Source of the DNA: Flavobacteriales bacterium
GTDB taxonomy: Bacteria; Bacteroidota; Bacteroidia; Flavobacteriales_F; PHOS-HE28
Assembly: GCA_013360395.1 (NCBI GenBank)
Contig: JABWBQ010000042.1
Coordinates: 1-64,000 of the forward strand
Length of the DNA: 64,000 nucleotides
Direction: 5' to 3'
The notes beneath the pieces are model-generated. The model made no database searches and was not told the origin of the DNA. It saw nothing but the letters and a program-made list of their open reading frames with translations. Below, piece by piece: positions 43,807 to 51,917 of the stretch. Made by a program: the position numbers and the translations under genes. The first letter of the stretch is position 1. Every line of letters starts with the position of its first letter.

Positions 43807-45363
43807 CAGGTCGAAGCTGATGCCCTGGGCCAGCGGCAGCTTGGTGCCGTGGTTGATGGTGTTGGTCTGGCGGCGCATGTAAGCCTTCCAGGCATCACTG
43901 CCGCTCTCGCGCCCGCCGCCGGTCTCCTTCTCCCCGCCGAAGGCCCCGCCGATCTCGGCGCCGCTGGTGCCGATGTTCACGTTGGCGATTCCGCAATCGC
44001 TGCCGGCGGCGCCCAGGAAGCGCTCGGCCTCGCGCAGGTCGAGGGTCATGATCGCGCTGCTCAGGCCCTGTTTCACGTTGTTCTGGATGGCGATGGCCGC
44101 GTCGATGTCGCCTTCGTAGCGCAGCAGGTAGAGGATGGGCGCGAAGGTCTCCTCCTGCACGATGGCCATGTCCGGCGTGGCCTCCACCACGGCGGGCTTC
44201 ACGTAACAGCCGCTCTCGAAAGGGGCGCCGTTCAGCACGCCGCCTTCCACCACCACCCGCCCACCCTGCTCCCGTGCGGCCTGCAAAGCGGCCTGGTACA
44301 GGGCCACGGCCGCCTTGTCGATCAGCGGGCCCACGTGGTTGCGCTCATCCAGCGGGTCGCCGATGCGCAGTTGGGCGTAGGCGTTCACCAGTTTCTGCTT
44401 GAAGGCATCGTACACCTTGTGGTGGATGATGAGGCGGCGGGTGGTGGTGCAGCGCTGGCCGGCCGTGCCCACCGCACCGAACACGCAGCCGATCAAAGCC
44501 ATGTCCAGGTCGGCCTTGTCGCTGATGATGATGGCGTTGTTGCCGCCCAGCTCCAGCAGGGAGCGTCCCAGGCGCTGGCCCACGGCGGCGCCCACGGCCT
44601 TGCCCATGCGCGTGCTGCCCGTGGCGCTCACCAGCGGCAGGCGCACGTCGTGGCTCATCCACTCCCCCACTTCGCGGCCGCCGTTCACGATGCAGCTCAC
44701 GCCCTCCGGCACACCGTTGCGTTCGAAGACACGGGCGGTGATCTGCTGGCAGGCCACGCTGCACAGCGGGGTCTTCTCGCTGGGCTTCCAGAGGGTGACA
44801 TCGCCGCAAACCCAGGCCAGCGCGGTGTTCCAGCTCCACACGGCCACCGGGAAGTTGAAGGCCGTGATGATGCCCACGGGGCCGAGGGGATGCCACTGCT
44901 CGTACATGCGATGGTCGGGACGCTCGCTGTGCATGGTGAGGCCGTGCAACTGCCGGCTCAGGCCCACCGCCAGGTCGCAGATGTCGATCATCTCCTGCAC
45001 CTCGCCCAGCCCCTCCTGATAGCTCTTGCCCATTTCATAGCTCACCAGCTTGCCGAGGTCCGCTTTGTGCGCGCGCAGCTCCTCGCCCAGTTGCCTCACC
45101 ACTTCCCCGCGTTTGGGTGCCGGCCAGCTGCGCCATTCCGCGAAAGCCTTTTGGGCGATGGCCACCACCTGTTCGTATTCGACCTGTGTGGCGCTCCGCA
45201 CTGTGCCGATCAAGGCGCCGTCCACCGGGCTGTGGCTCTCCAGCACTGCACCGGCCCCCTTCAGCCAGACCTTGCCGGTGGACACACCGCTGTTGTCCGC
45301 CTGCACCCCGAGGCGCTCGAGCAGGTTCGCGATGCGGTTCACGGGTGCGGTCAGGGTGCTCAT
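43804..45363 (-). CDS. Aldehyde dehydrogenase, ALDH7 (aminoadipate-semialdehyde) type
   Basis: A 519-residue NAD(P)-dependent dehydrogenase. The antiquitin-like stretch SERPDHRMYEQWHPLGPVGIITAFNFPVAVWSWNTALAWVCGD, the catalytic Glu in LLELGGNNAII and the catalytic Cys in GTAGQRCTTTRRL are all present. The C-terminal signature is GAEIGGAFGGEKETGGGRESGSDAWKAYMRRQTNTIN. It probably oxidises alpha-aminoadipate semialdehyde in lysine breakdown, based on family resemblance. A TTACCTTTGCGG promoter box lies 18 nt upstream. Its stop is in an inverted-end element. Confidence 0.93.
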   Translation of the reverse strand: MSTLTAPVNRIANLLERLGVQADNSGVSTGKVWLKGAGAVLESHSPVDGALIGTVRSATQVEYEQVVAIAQKAFAEWRSWPAPKRGEVVRQLGEELRAHKADLGKLVSYEMGKSYQEGLGEVQEMIDICDLAVGLSRQLHGLTMHSERPDHRMYEQWHPLGPVGIITAFNFPVAVWSWNTALAWVCGDVTLWKPSEKTPLCSVACQQITARVFERNGVPEGVSCIVNGGREVGEWMSHDVRLPLVSATGSTRMGKAVGAAVGQRLGRSLLELGGNNAIIISDKADLDMALIGCVFGAVGTAGQRCTTTRRLIIHHKVYDAFKQKLVNAYAQLRIGDPLDERNHVGPLIDKAAVALYQAALQAAREQGGRVVVEGGVLNGAPFESGCYVKPAVVEATPDMAIVQEETFAPILYLLRYEGDIDAAIAIQNNVKQGLSSAIMTLDLREAERFLGAAGSDCGIANVNIGTSGAEIGGAFGGEKETGGGRESGSDAWKAYMRRQTNTINHGTKLPLAQGISFDL

Positions 45364-45607
45364 GGGTCTTGAAAAGGGCCGCAAAGGTAACGACCCTCGG
45401 AAGGGTGGCGGCGGCGTTAGGGGTCCCGAAGGGAGGGTGATTGGCCCCGAGCCCCGGTCGTTTCGATTAACAAGCTGAACATCAGCCTATTGTGTCTGTG
45501 ATTGAACAACCTCGTCAGATGCCCGGAATCGCGCGTTCGTCAAGTGGGAACAGGTGCACTACTGTCCAGCACACCCGAACGCACCAGCGGGCAAAAAAAC
45601 AGCCTTG

Positions 45608-46537
45608 TCAGGCCGATGCCTTTTTGAACAGGAAGAGTGAGCTCGAGGTCGGCTTGTCCGAAAAGGCGCTGACCAAGTTGGACCAGGTCCCGATCGCCAA
45701 ACCGCGTAAGAGGGCTCCTGCGGTTCCCCGACCGCGGTAGCGTTCGCTGAGCAGGGCGATGTAGGGGGCATCGAGCCAAAGCCGTCGCACCGCCACGGGT
45801 TCGAACCCGTGTTCCGCCACCAAACGTTGCAGGTCCCTGCGGCGGAAATGGGAAAGGTGGCGGGGCACGTCGTAGGCGGCCCAGTCCGTGCCGTAGTACG
45901 CCGCATCCCAGCTCTCCCGGTCGGGCACGGCGATCACCAGCAGCCCGTCCTTGGCCAGGAGGGCGAAGAGCCGTTTCAGGGTGCTGCGCAGGTCGGGCAC
46001 ATGTTCCAGCACGTGCCAGAGCGTGGCGATGTGCAGTTGTTCCGAACCCGGCACCTGGTCCAGGTCCGGGTACACTTGGATGGCGTGGTTGGCGATGGCC
46101 TGTTCGCGCGCTTTCAGCGAAGGCTCCACCCCGGTGACCAGGTAGCCCTTGCGTTTGAGGTAGCCCAGGAATTCGCCGGTGCCGCAGCCCACGTCGAGCA
46201 CCCGACCGTTGGAACGGAACCGGGCCACAAGGGCGTGTTTCCGGGACAGCGCCCAGCGCCGTGCCAGCTGGTACAGCCGGTCGGTGAGCGAGTGATGGCT
46301 GTTGCTGTGGCTGATGTAGGAAGCGCTCTCGTAGTAGCGGCCCAGGTGTTGCGGGGCGGGGCGTGGGTTGGTGAACCGGAAGCCGCAGGCACGGCAGTCC
46401 ACCAGGGTGAAATGTTCGTGCGAGATGGAATGGTCCTTCACCTCCAGGGTCACGGGGAGGTCGGTACCGGTGCACAAGGGGCAGCGGACCAAGGTATCGG
46501 AGCGGTGGGGTTCCACGTGGAACGATCGGTCGGTCAT
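45608..46537 (-). CDS. Methyltransferase with N-terminal zinc-ribbon (class I SAM)
   Basis: A 309-residue protein. The N-terminal Cys pairs CPLCTG and CRACGF bracket a small zinc-ribbon typical of this SAM family. Motif I is [16 protein letters not shown] near residue 110 and motif II is [24 protein letters not shown] is the conserved post-motif. The substrate is unknown, though such proteins often occur with glycan or cell-envelope genes. The start overlaps the mnmG stop (ATGA). Codons 6-10 (SFHVE) contain one of the parS-like palindromes. Confidence 0.87.
   Translation of the reverse strand: MTDRSFHVEPHRSDTLVRCPLCTGTDLPVTLEVKDHSISHEHFTLVDCRACGFRFTNPRPAPQHLGRYYESASYISHSNSHHSLTDRLYQLARRWALSRKHALVARFRSNGRVLDVGCGTGEFLGYLKRKGYLVTGVEPSLKAREQAIANHAIQVYPDLDQVPGSEQLHIATLWHVLEHVPDLRSTLKRLFALLAKDGLLVIAVPDRESWDAAYYGTDWAAYDVPRHLSHFRRRDLQRLVAEHGFEPVAVRRLWLDAPYIALLSERYRGRGTAGALLRGLAIGTWSNLVSAFSDKPTSSSLFLFKKASA
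46510..46523. promoter_or_regulatory. parS-like site 1
   Basis: GTTCCACGTGGAAC, a perfect 14-bp palindrome matching the parS form used by ParB in Pseudomonas. It is followed by GATCG, as at the other two sites, and lies inside the methyltransferase coding start. Confidence 0.75.
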
Positions 46538-48414
46538 CGGCCCATGTACACAAGCAGTACGCTGATATCGGCCGGCGACACACCGCTGATGCGGCTGGCC
46601 TGGCCGAGGTTGGCAGGCCGGATGCGGTCCAGTTTCTGGCGCGCTTCCATGCTCAGGGAGGTCAAACGCAGGTAGTCCAGGTCGTGATCCAGGGGGACGT
46701 GGTCCAGGCGCCCCAACCGGTCGGCCAGGTCGCGTTCCCGTTCCAGATAGCCCTGGTATTTCACTTGGATCTCGGCTTGCTCGACGGCCTCCTCGCCGAG
46801 GTCTCCGGCTTGTTCGCGCCATGCGGAGGCGCCTGCGAACAGCGGCTCTAGGTCGGCATAGGTCAGCTGGGGTCGGGCGAGCAGTTCGAACAGCGGCGTG
46901 CGTTGTTTCACCGGGGTGGTTCCACGTGGAACGATCGCCGCATTGAGGGCCTCGGCGGATGGGCTTTCGGCCTTGAGCCCGTCCTCCAGGGCCCGGGTGA
47001 GCTGCATCTTGCGCTCCACCCTGCGCAGACGTTCGTCATCGGCCAAGCCCAAAGCATGGCTCCGGGGGGTCAGCCGCAGGTCGGCGTTGTCCTGCCGCAA
47101 CAGGATGCGGTATTCGGCACGGCTGGTGAACATCCGGTAGGGTTCCTCGGTGCCCTTGGTGATCAGGTCGTCCACCAACACTCCGATGTAGGCTTCGTCG
47201 CGGCCCAGCACAAAGGTCTCCCGGTCGTTCAGCTTCAGATGCGCGTTTATACCCGCCATCAAACCCTGGCAGGCCGCTTCCTCGTAGCCGGTGGTGCCGT
47301 TGATCTGCCCGGCAAAGTAGAGGCCATCGACCAGCTTGGTCTCCAGGGTATGCCGCAGCTGGGTGGGTGGGAAGTAGTCGTATTCCACCGCGTAGCCGGG
47401 ACGGAACATGCGGGCATGCGCGAAGCCGGGGATCCGGCGCAGGGCGGCCAGTTGCACCTCTTCCGGCAGGCTGGTGCTGAAGCCGTTGATGTAGGTCTCC
47501 ACCGTATCCCAGCCCTCGGGCTCCACGAAGATCTGGTGGCGGTCCTTGTCGGCGAAGCGGTCGATCTTGTCCTCGATGCTCGGGCAATAGCGGGGGCCGA
47601 TACCTCGGATACGCCCGTTGAACATGGGGCTCCGGTCGAAGCCTGTGCGCAGGATGTCGTGCACCTCGGGGCTGGTGTAGGTCATCCAGCAGCTCAGCTG
47701 CCGGGTCGGCGGCGCCGTGGCGGGGGAGTAGCTGAACTTGCCGGGGTGCTGGTCGCCGGGCTGTTCCTCCATGACGGAATGGTCGATGCTGCGGCCATCC
47801 ACGCGGGGCGGGGTGCCGGTCTTCATGCGGCCGGCCTCGAAGCCCAGTTCCACCAGCTGCTCCGTGATGCCGTGGCTGGCCTTCTCGCCGGCGCGTCCAC
47901 CCCCGATCTGGCGCTCACCGATGTGCATCACCCCGTTCATGAAGGTGCCGCTGGTGAGCACCACGGCCCGGCAGGGGATCCGCATGCCCAGGCCGGTGAC
48001 CACACCCGCCACACGACCACCCTCCAGGAGTATCCGGGTCACCGTATCCTGCCAGAAATGGACGTTGGGGGTTTGCTCCAGCAGGCGGCGCCATTCGGCG
48101 GCGAAGCGGTTGCGGTCGTTCTGGGTGCGGGGGCTCCACATGGCGGGGCCCTTGCTGCGATTCAGCATGCGGAACTGCACGGCGCTGCGGTCGCTCACCA
48201 GGCCGCTGTATCCGCCCAGCGCGTCGATCTCGCGCACGATCTGCCCCTTGGCCACGCCGCCCATGGCCGGGTTGCAGCTCATCTGGCCGATCACGCCCAT
48301 GTTCATGGTGACCAGCAGCACGCGCGACCCCAGGTTGGCTGCGGCTGCGGCCGCCTCGCATCCGGCGTGCCCGCCGCCCACCACCACCACATCGTAGGGC
48401 TCGGTCCAGCTCAT
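46534..48414 (-). CDS. mnmG: tRNA uridine-5-carboxymethylaminomethyl modification enzyme MnmG (GidA)
   Basis: A 626-residue FAD enzyme that, with MnmE, modifies wobble U34 of several tRNAs. The FAD motif [92 protein letters not shown], and the C-terminal [14 protein letters not shown] are all present. ATG 48414 is used. Two parS-like palindromes lie within and just upstream of the gene; gidA is a classic origin neighbour in many bacteria. Confidence 0.97.
   Translation of the reverse strand: MSWTEPYDVVVVGGGHAGCEAAAAAANLGSRVLLVTMNMGVIGQMSCNPAMGGVAKGQIVREIDALGGYSGLVSDRSAVQFRMLNRSKGPAMWSPRTQNDRNRFAAEWRRLLEQTPNVHFWQDTVTRILLEGGRVAGVVTGLGMRIPCRAVVLTSGTFMNGVMHIGERQIGGGRAGEKASHGITEQLVELGFEAGRMKTGTPPRVDGRSIDHSVMEEQPGDQHPGKFSYSPATAPPTRQLSCWMTYTSPEVHDILRTGFDRSPMFNGRIRGIGPRYCPSIEDKIDRFADKDRHQIFVEPEGWDTVETYINGFSTSLPEEVQLAALRRIPGFAHARMFRPGYAVEYDYFPPTQLRHTLETKLVDGLYFAGQINGTTGYEEAACQGLMAGINAHLKLNDRETFVLGRDEAYIGVLVDDLITKGTEEPYRMFTSRAEYRILLRQDNADLRLTPRSHALGLADDERLRRVERKMQLTRALEDGLKAESPSAEALNAAIVPRGTTPVKQRTPLFELLARPQLTYADLEPLFAGASAWREQAGDLGEEAVEQAEIQVKYQGYLERERDLADRLGRLDHVPLDHDLDYLRLTSLSMEARQKLDRIRPANLGQASRISGVSPADISVLLVYMGR
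46919..46932. promoter_or_regulatory. parS-like site 2
   Basis: GTTCCACGTGGAAC followed by GATCG. It is inside mnmG, encoding IVPRGT in a variable part of the C-terminal domain where codons are free to drift. Confidence 0.75.
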
Positions 48415-48439
48415 GCTGCGATCGTGGAAAACCCGGTGT

Positions 48440-48453
48440 GTTCCACGTGGAAC
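48440..48453. promoter_or_regulatory. parS-like site 3
   Basis: GTTCCACGTGGAAC followed by GATCG, in the intergenic region upstream of mnmG. It is flanked on both sides by the 16-bp direct repeat CGATCGTGGAAAACCC (48419-48434 and 48453-48468). Confidence 0.8.
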
Positions 48454-48519
48454 GATCGTGGAAAACCCACAGCCCAAGCGGTGGTCCCGGTAGTGATCAT
48501 CGGTTGTTCAGCCGGTGGA

Positions 48520-49047
48520 TCAACGGCTGTGGTAGAAAATGAGGCTGGCCTTGGCCAGGGTGTTGGCCCGCGCGCAGAAGCCCACCATGGCCGGGCTGGC
48601 CTGGGCATCCAAGCCCAGCCGTTCCACCCCCAGGGCGTACACCGTCACGATATACGCGTGCGGCCCATGGCCGGGAGGGGGGCAGGGGCCCCCATAGCCC
48701 ATCGCGCCGTAGTCGTTGCGCACCTGCACGGCCGATGCGGGCAGGCCGGTCTGGCCGGGACTGCCGGCGCCGGTGGGCAAGGTGTGGATGTCGGCCGGGA
48801 TGTCGAAGACCACCCAGTGCCACCAGCCGCTGCCCGAGGGTGCATCGGGGTCGAACAGGGTGACCACGAAGCTCTTGGTGCCGGCCGGAGCGTTGGACCA
48901 GCTGAGCTGGGGGCTCTGGTTCCTGCCGTTGCAACCCGACCCGTTGAACAGCTGCAGTTCGGTGGCCTGGCCACCCAGGTCGCTGCTGGTGAGGGTGAAG
49001 GTGCGGTCCGGAGCGTTCGTGGGCCTGGGATCCGAAGGGGCGGGCAT
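48520..49047 (-). CDS. YbhB/YbcL family (PEBP-like) protein
   Basis: A 175-residue protein of the phosphatidylethanolamine-binding family. Visible motifs are NGRNQSPQLSWSNAPAGTKSFVVTLFDPDAPSGSGWWHWVVFDIPADI, the PEBP signature with DPDAP and WHWV, then YGGPCPPPGHGPHAYIVTVYAL. No signal peptide is visible. The function in bacteria is unclear. TATCTTCG lies about 19 nt upstream. Confidence 0.92.
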   Translation of the reverse strand: MPAPSDPRPTNAPDRTFTLTSSDLGGQATELQLFNGSGCNGRNQSPQLSWSNAPAGTKSFVVTLFDPDAPSGSGWWHWVVFDIPADIHTLPTGAGSPGQTGLPASAVQVRNDYGAMGYGGPCPPPGHGPHAYIVTVYALGVERLGLDAQASPAMVGFCARANTLAKASLIFYHSR

Positions 49048-49086
49048 GGGCGGCGAATGGATCCCCGAAGATAACCCCCGGGGGCC

Positions 49087-50355
49087 TCAGGGCTCATCCA
49101 GCCGCCACCAGGTGGCGCTGCGCGGGTGCAGGGCCATGCCGTACACGAAGGCGCCGATCAGGCTGCCCATGGCGATGCCCGTCATGGCGAACAGCAGGGC
49201 GAAGACATCGGTGACATCGCCCTGCCCCACGGCCAGGCCGGTGACGCTGCGCAGGCCGAAGCTGCCGGGTGCCAGCAGCCAGAAGGCCGGCAGCAGGGTG
49301 ACGATGGCCGGTGGGCCTTTGAAACGGAACTCGATCACCAGGGCGGTGATGGTCATGGCCGCCGCGCCGAAGAAGGCCGTGCTGGCCCCTTGGATCAGCT
49401 GGCCGCTGATGGACTGTGCGGCATAGGCCGCCACGGTGGTCACCAGCATCCACCCGAAGGAGCGGCGGTCGCTGCTCTGGTGCAGGTGCAGGCCCAGGGC
49501 GAAGAGCAGCACCCCCAGCCAGGGCAGCGCGGCGTTGATGCGGCCCGGCCAGGCCGGAAGGTCCACCGGGCGTTCGGCATGTTCGAAAAGGCCGATGCCG
49601 CCCAGCACGCCAAAGGCCAGCAGCACCAGTTGGGCGAAGCCGGCCACCAGGCGACTGGCGCCGCTGATGGTGTTGCTGTAGGCCAGTTCGATCACGGCCA
49701 CCGTGAGGGTCAACCCGGGCAGGAAGGTGATAAGCGGGGGGATCAGCAGGTTGGTGGCCCGCTCGGGGAAGCCGTGGTGCAGCGCGTAGGCCACGGCGGC
49801 GCTCAGGACGAAAGAGGCCACCACGGGGATCACCGCGGACCAGGCGGGCCGTTTGCGCACGGCGTGCAGCAGCAGGGCGCACACCAGTGCCAGCAGGGTG
49901 CTCAGCGCCAGGCCGTGCGGGGTGGGGCGCAACAGCACGGCCACCCCCAGGCTGGTGAGCATGTATCCGCCGATGCCGCCCCAGGCCCCGTAGCGGTGGG
50001 GCCAGTGCCATACGGCATCCAGCCGCTGCAAGCCCTCCACCGCCCCGAGAGCCCCCTGTCGTGCCTCGCGGGCGATCACCATCACCTCCTCGATCTGGTC
50101 GAAACGCAGGGTGCCGCTGCGGTAGGGGCCCGTGGCCAGGTCCACCTTGTGCTGGCCCCCTTCGTCCAGCTCCAGGAAGAGCACCGTGGGCAGTACGAAG
50201 GCCGTGAAGCCCTGCACCCCATGGGCACGGGCGATCAGCCCCAGGTCGCGCTCCACAAAAGGGGCCGCGTTGCCGGCCGCCAGCTCCGCCTGGCCCAGCC
50301 GCGCCAGAAAGCGCAGCAACAGCTCCCGGTCCACCGGGGTAGCGGGCGTTCCCAC
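49087..50355 (-). CDS. ThrE-like threonine/serine exporter family protein
   Basis: A 422-residue protein. The cytoplasmic N-terminal domain (about 1-120) contains LLRFLARLGQAELAAGNAAPFVERDL and FTAFVLPTVLFLEL, as in the ThrE N-terminal domain. About ten membrane helices follow, including GGIGGYMLTSLGVAVLL, LLALVCALLLHAV, IPPLITFLPGLTLTVAVIEL and FGAAAMTITALVIEF. It is the long single-chain form with both halves. Export of threonine or serine is inferred from family. GTG 50355 is supported by TACTTTCG 4 nt upstream. Confidence 0.85.
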   Translation of the reverse strand: MGTPATPVDRELLLRFLARLGQAELAAGNAAPFVERDLGLIARAHGVQGFTAFVLPTVLFLELDEGGQHKVDLATGPYRSGTLRFDQIEEVMVIAREARQGALGAVEGLQRLDAVWHWPHRYGAWGGIGGYMLTSLGVAVLLRPTPHGLALSTLLALVCALLLHAVRKRPAWSAVIPVVASFVLSAAVAYALHHGFPERATNLLIPPLITFLPGLTLTVAVIELAYSNTISGASRLVAGFAQLVLLAFGVLGGIGLFEHAERPVDLPAWPGRINAALPWLGVLLFALGLHLHQSSDRRSFGWMLVTTVAAYAAQSISGQLIQGASTAFFGAAAMTITALVIEFRFKGPPAIVTLLPAFWLLAPGSFGLRSVTGLAVGQGDVTDVFALLFAMTGIAMGSLIGAFVYGMALHPRSATWWRLDEP

Positions 50356-50359
50356 GGGC

Positions 50360-50367
50360 CGAAAGTA
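50360..50367 (-). promoter_or_regulatory. -7 promoter box of the ThrE-like gene
   Basis: TACTTTCG on the minus strand, 4 nt before GTG 50355. Confidence 0.45.
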
Positions 50368-50425
50368 GGGGAGGGGACGCCGGACGGGTCTGCCATGGAT
50401 CCCGGGTGAGGTCGCGCGACCTGAC

Positions 50426-50589
50426 GCGGCCTCCGGCCGCAACACGGCATCCCGCTTCGTTGCCGCGCGCGTCAGCGGGTGCGACGGGCCGTGCATCGTG
50501 AGCGGCTTTGAAGCATGGGCGGGCCGGAGGCCCCAGGCCCGACCTCACTCGGCACGCCCGAACGCAGCCCTCGCGCGGGCGGAGCCGAG
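50426..50589. repeat. Accessory-patch repeat, unit Y-Z (copy A)
   Basis: About 164 bp running from GCGGCCTCCGGCCGCAACAC to the GGAGCCGAG end. It is nearly identical to 51416-51579. The part from CTTCGTTGCC onward recurs a third time at 51590-51706. There is no supported coding frame; the long minus frames over it are shadows. Confidence 0.85.
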
Positions 50590-50647
50590 TGCCTGGCACG
50601 GAGCGTCGTGCTTGGCGTTGAAATACAGGGCGGGCCGGGAACCGATA

Positions 50648-50730
50648 CGTAAGCAGCACCGAAGCCTGCCTGATCAACGACCTGGAAGGCTTGGCCGAAG
50701 ACGTGGCCAGGTTCCACGCGAACGGATAGC
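50648..50730 (+). pseudogene. Possible C-terminal remnant of a lost gene
   Basis: One plus-strand frame reads YVSSTEACLINDLEGLAEDV then ARFHANG and a stop. It looks like the tail of a real protein (helical, normal composition), but the frame has no start nearby and runs into repeat sequence upstream. I cannot name the parent. It could be chance. Confidence 0.25.
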
Positions 50731-50763
50731 ACCGTCCTAACTTTACCAGGCAATCACGAAGCC

Positions 50764-51003
50764 ATGGACATCGCACTGAAGAAGCTGGACCTGATGCACC
50801 GCTTGATGTTGATCTGGGATGAAGCGGCCCTGCAGCGCGTGGCCAAGGTGATCGAGAAGGAGGTTCCCGAAGTGGAAGGAGACTTTACCGATGAGGAGGT
50901 GGCCGAGTTGGAGCGCCGCCGCGCCCGCTACCTGAGCGGAGAGAGCAAGCCCCATAGCGTGGAGGAATCCATGCGCTTGGCACGAGAGGGCTTCAAGCGA
51001 TGA
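50764..51003 (+). CDS. Antitoxin of a ParE/RelE-type module
   Basis: A 79-residue acidic protein: helical N-terminus (LKKLDLMHRLMLIWDEAALQRVAKVIEKE), acidic centre (VEGDFTDEEVAELERRRARYL) and a C-terminal SVEESMRLAREGFKR typical of antitoxins paired with ParE/RelE. No DNA-binding fold is obvious at the N-terminus. Its stop overlaps the toxin ATG, the usual antitoxin-first order. It lies between two copies of the Y-Z repeat. Confidence 0.72.
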   Translation: MDIALKKLDLMHRLMLIWDEAALQRVAKVIEKEVPEVEGDFTDEEVAELERRRARYLSGESKPHSVEESMRLAREGFKR

Positions 51004-51291
51004 GCTATGCGGTACAGGTCCTGCCCGAAGCAACCGAAGAGGTCGCGGCGATCTTCGCCTACTATGAAGGGGAGAAGCCCGGTCTTGGACATCGCTTCCA
51101 ACAGGCCCTGAACGAATGCTACCAGAGCCTGGCGCTGAACCCATCGGGGCAGAAGCGCAAAGGGGGACTTCCGCCATGCGATGGTCCACAAGTTCCCGTA
51201 CCGCGTGGTGTATGAAGTGCGCGGGCAACTGGTGCTGATCTACCAAGTGAGGCACACCAGCAGGAAACCACATCCGAGGTTCGGGCCGTAG
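51000..51291 (+). pseudogene. ParE/RelE-family toxin, frameshifted
   Basis: The frame opened at ATG 51000 reads SYAVQVLPEATEEVAAIFAY and EKPGLGHRFQQALNECYQSL, the ParE start, then goes off at 51162-51166 in a run of five Gs and ends at 51215. In the +1 frame from 51166 it continues DFRHAMVHKFPYRVVYEV, RGQLVLIYQVRHTSRKP and stops at 51291, giving a full toxin of about 96 residues. One G too many would explain it: a real inactivating mutation, a sequencing error or slippage. The catalytic-type Arg/His tail (VRHTSRKP) is in the shifted part. Confidence 0.8.
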
Positions 51292-51323
51292 CCCCCCGTT
51301 AACGCTCGGGTGCGACCCTCCAC

Positions 51324-51579
51324 GCGTTGTTGGCGCTCGGCTCGGCCTGTGCGAGGCTGGGCTTGCGGGAGCCGAGTGCCTTCCACGGATGCCGGGTGTG
51401 GGCGCAAGACCCATCGCGGCCTCCGGCCGCAACACGGCATCCCGCTTCGTTGCCGCTCGTGTCAGCGGGTGTGACGGGCCGTGCGTCGTGAGCGGCCTTG
51501 AAGCAAAGACGGGCCGGAGGCCCTAGGCCCGACCTCACTCGGCACGCACGAACGCAGCCCTCGGGCGGGCAGAGCCGAG
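51324..51579. repeat. Accessory-patch repeat, unit X-Y-Z (copy B)
   Basis: X (51324-51390) has imperfectly paired arms GGCGCTCGGCTC and GAGCCGAGTGCC, which can form a hairpin. Y and Z follow (51416-51579), nearly identical to copy A. X and Y recur together at 51716-51850. Confidence 0.82.
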
Positions 51580-51589
51580 CGAGAACATC

Positions 51590-51706
51590 GCTTCGTTGCC
51601 GCTCGCGTCAGCGGGTGCGACGGGCCGAGCGTCGTGAGCGGCCTTGAAGCAAAGACGGGCCGGAGGCCCCGGGCTCGACCTCACTCGGCACGCACGAACG
51701 CAGCCC
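51590..51706. repeat. Accessory-patch repeat, unit Z (copy C)
   Basis: About 117 bp, from CTTCGTTGCCGCTCGCGTCA to GCACGAACGCAGCCC, the third copy of Z. It lies 10 bp after copy B and differs from it at only a few positions. Confidence 0.82.
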
Positions 51707-51715
51707 GAGGCGATT

Positions 51716-51850
51716 CGTTGTTGGCGCTCGGCCCGGCCTGTGCGGGGCTGGGCTTGCGGGAGCCGAGTGCCTGCCACGGATCCCAGGTGTATGTACAAGA
51801 CCCATCGCGGCCTCCGGCCGCAACACGGCATCCCGCTTCGTTGCCGCTCG
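51716..51850. repeat. Accessory-patch repeat, unit X-Y (copy D)
   Basis: X (51716-51781) and Y (about 51796-51850) in the same order and spacing as in copy B. Together with copies A-C this makes most of 50.4-51.9 kb repeat DNA. The remaining bases to 51917 hold nothing I can identify. Confidence 0.8.
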
Positions 51851-51917
51851 GCCCGCGCGTCGTTACGCAGCCTTCCCACGAGCGTGGACGGCCGGGTGCA
51901 TCCGCGGGCAAGGCGGC

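Noticed and set aside
45364-45607. Gap between ALDH and the methyltransferase
   Set aside because: Apart from the ALDH promoter box I see no RNA fold, repeat or small gene that I can support.
51291-51390. Possible integron attC site after the toxin gene
   Set aside because: There are small inverted pairs (AACGC/GCGTT and GGGT/ACCC), but the strict RYYYAAC and GTTRRRY ends do not match, the hairpin is not repeated at copy D, and no integrase is present.
50426-51850. CRISPR array
   Set aside because: The repeats are long (45-160 bp), irregular in order and spacing, without uniform spacers, and no cas genes are near.
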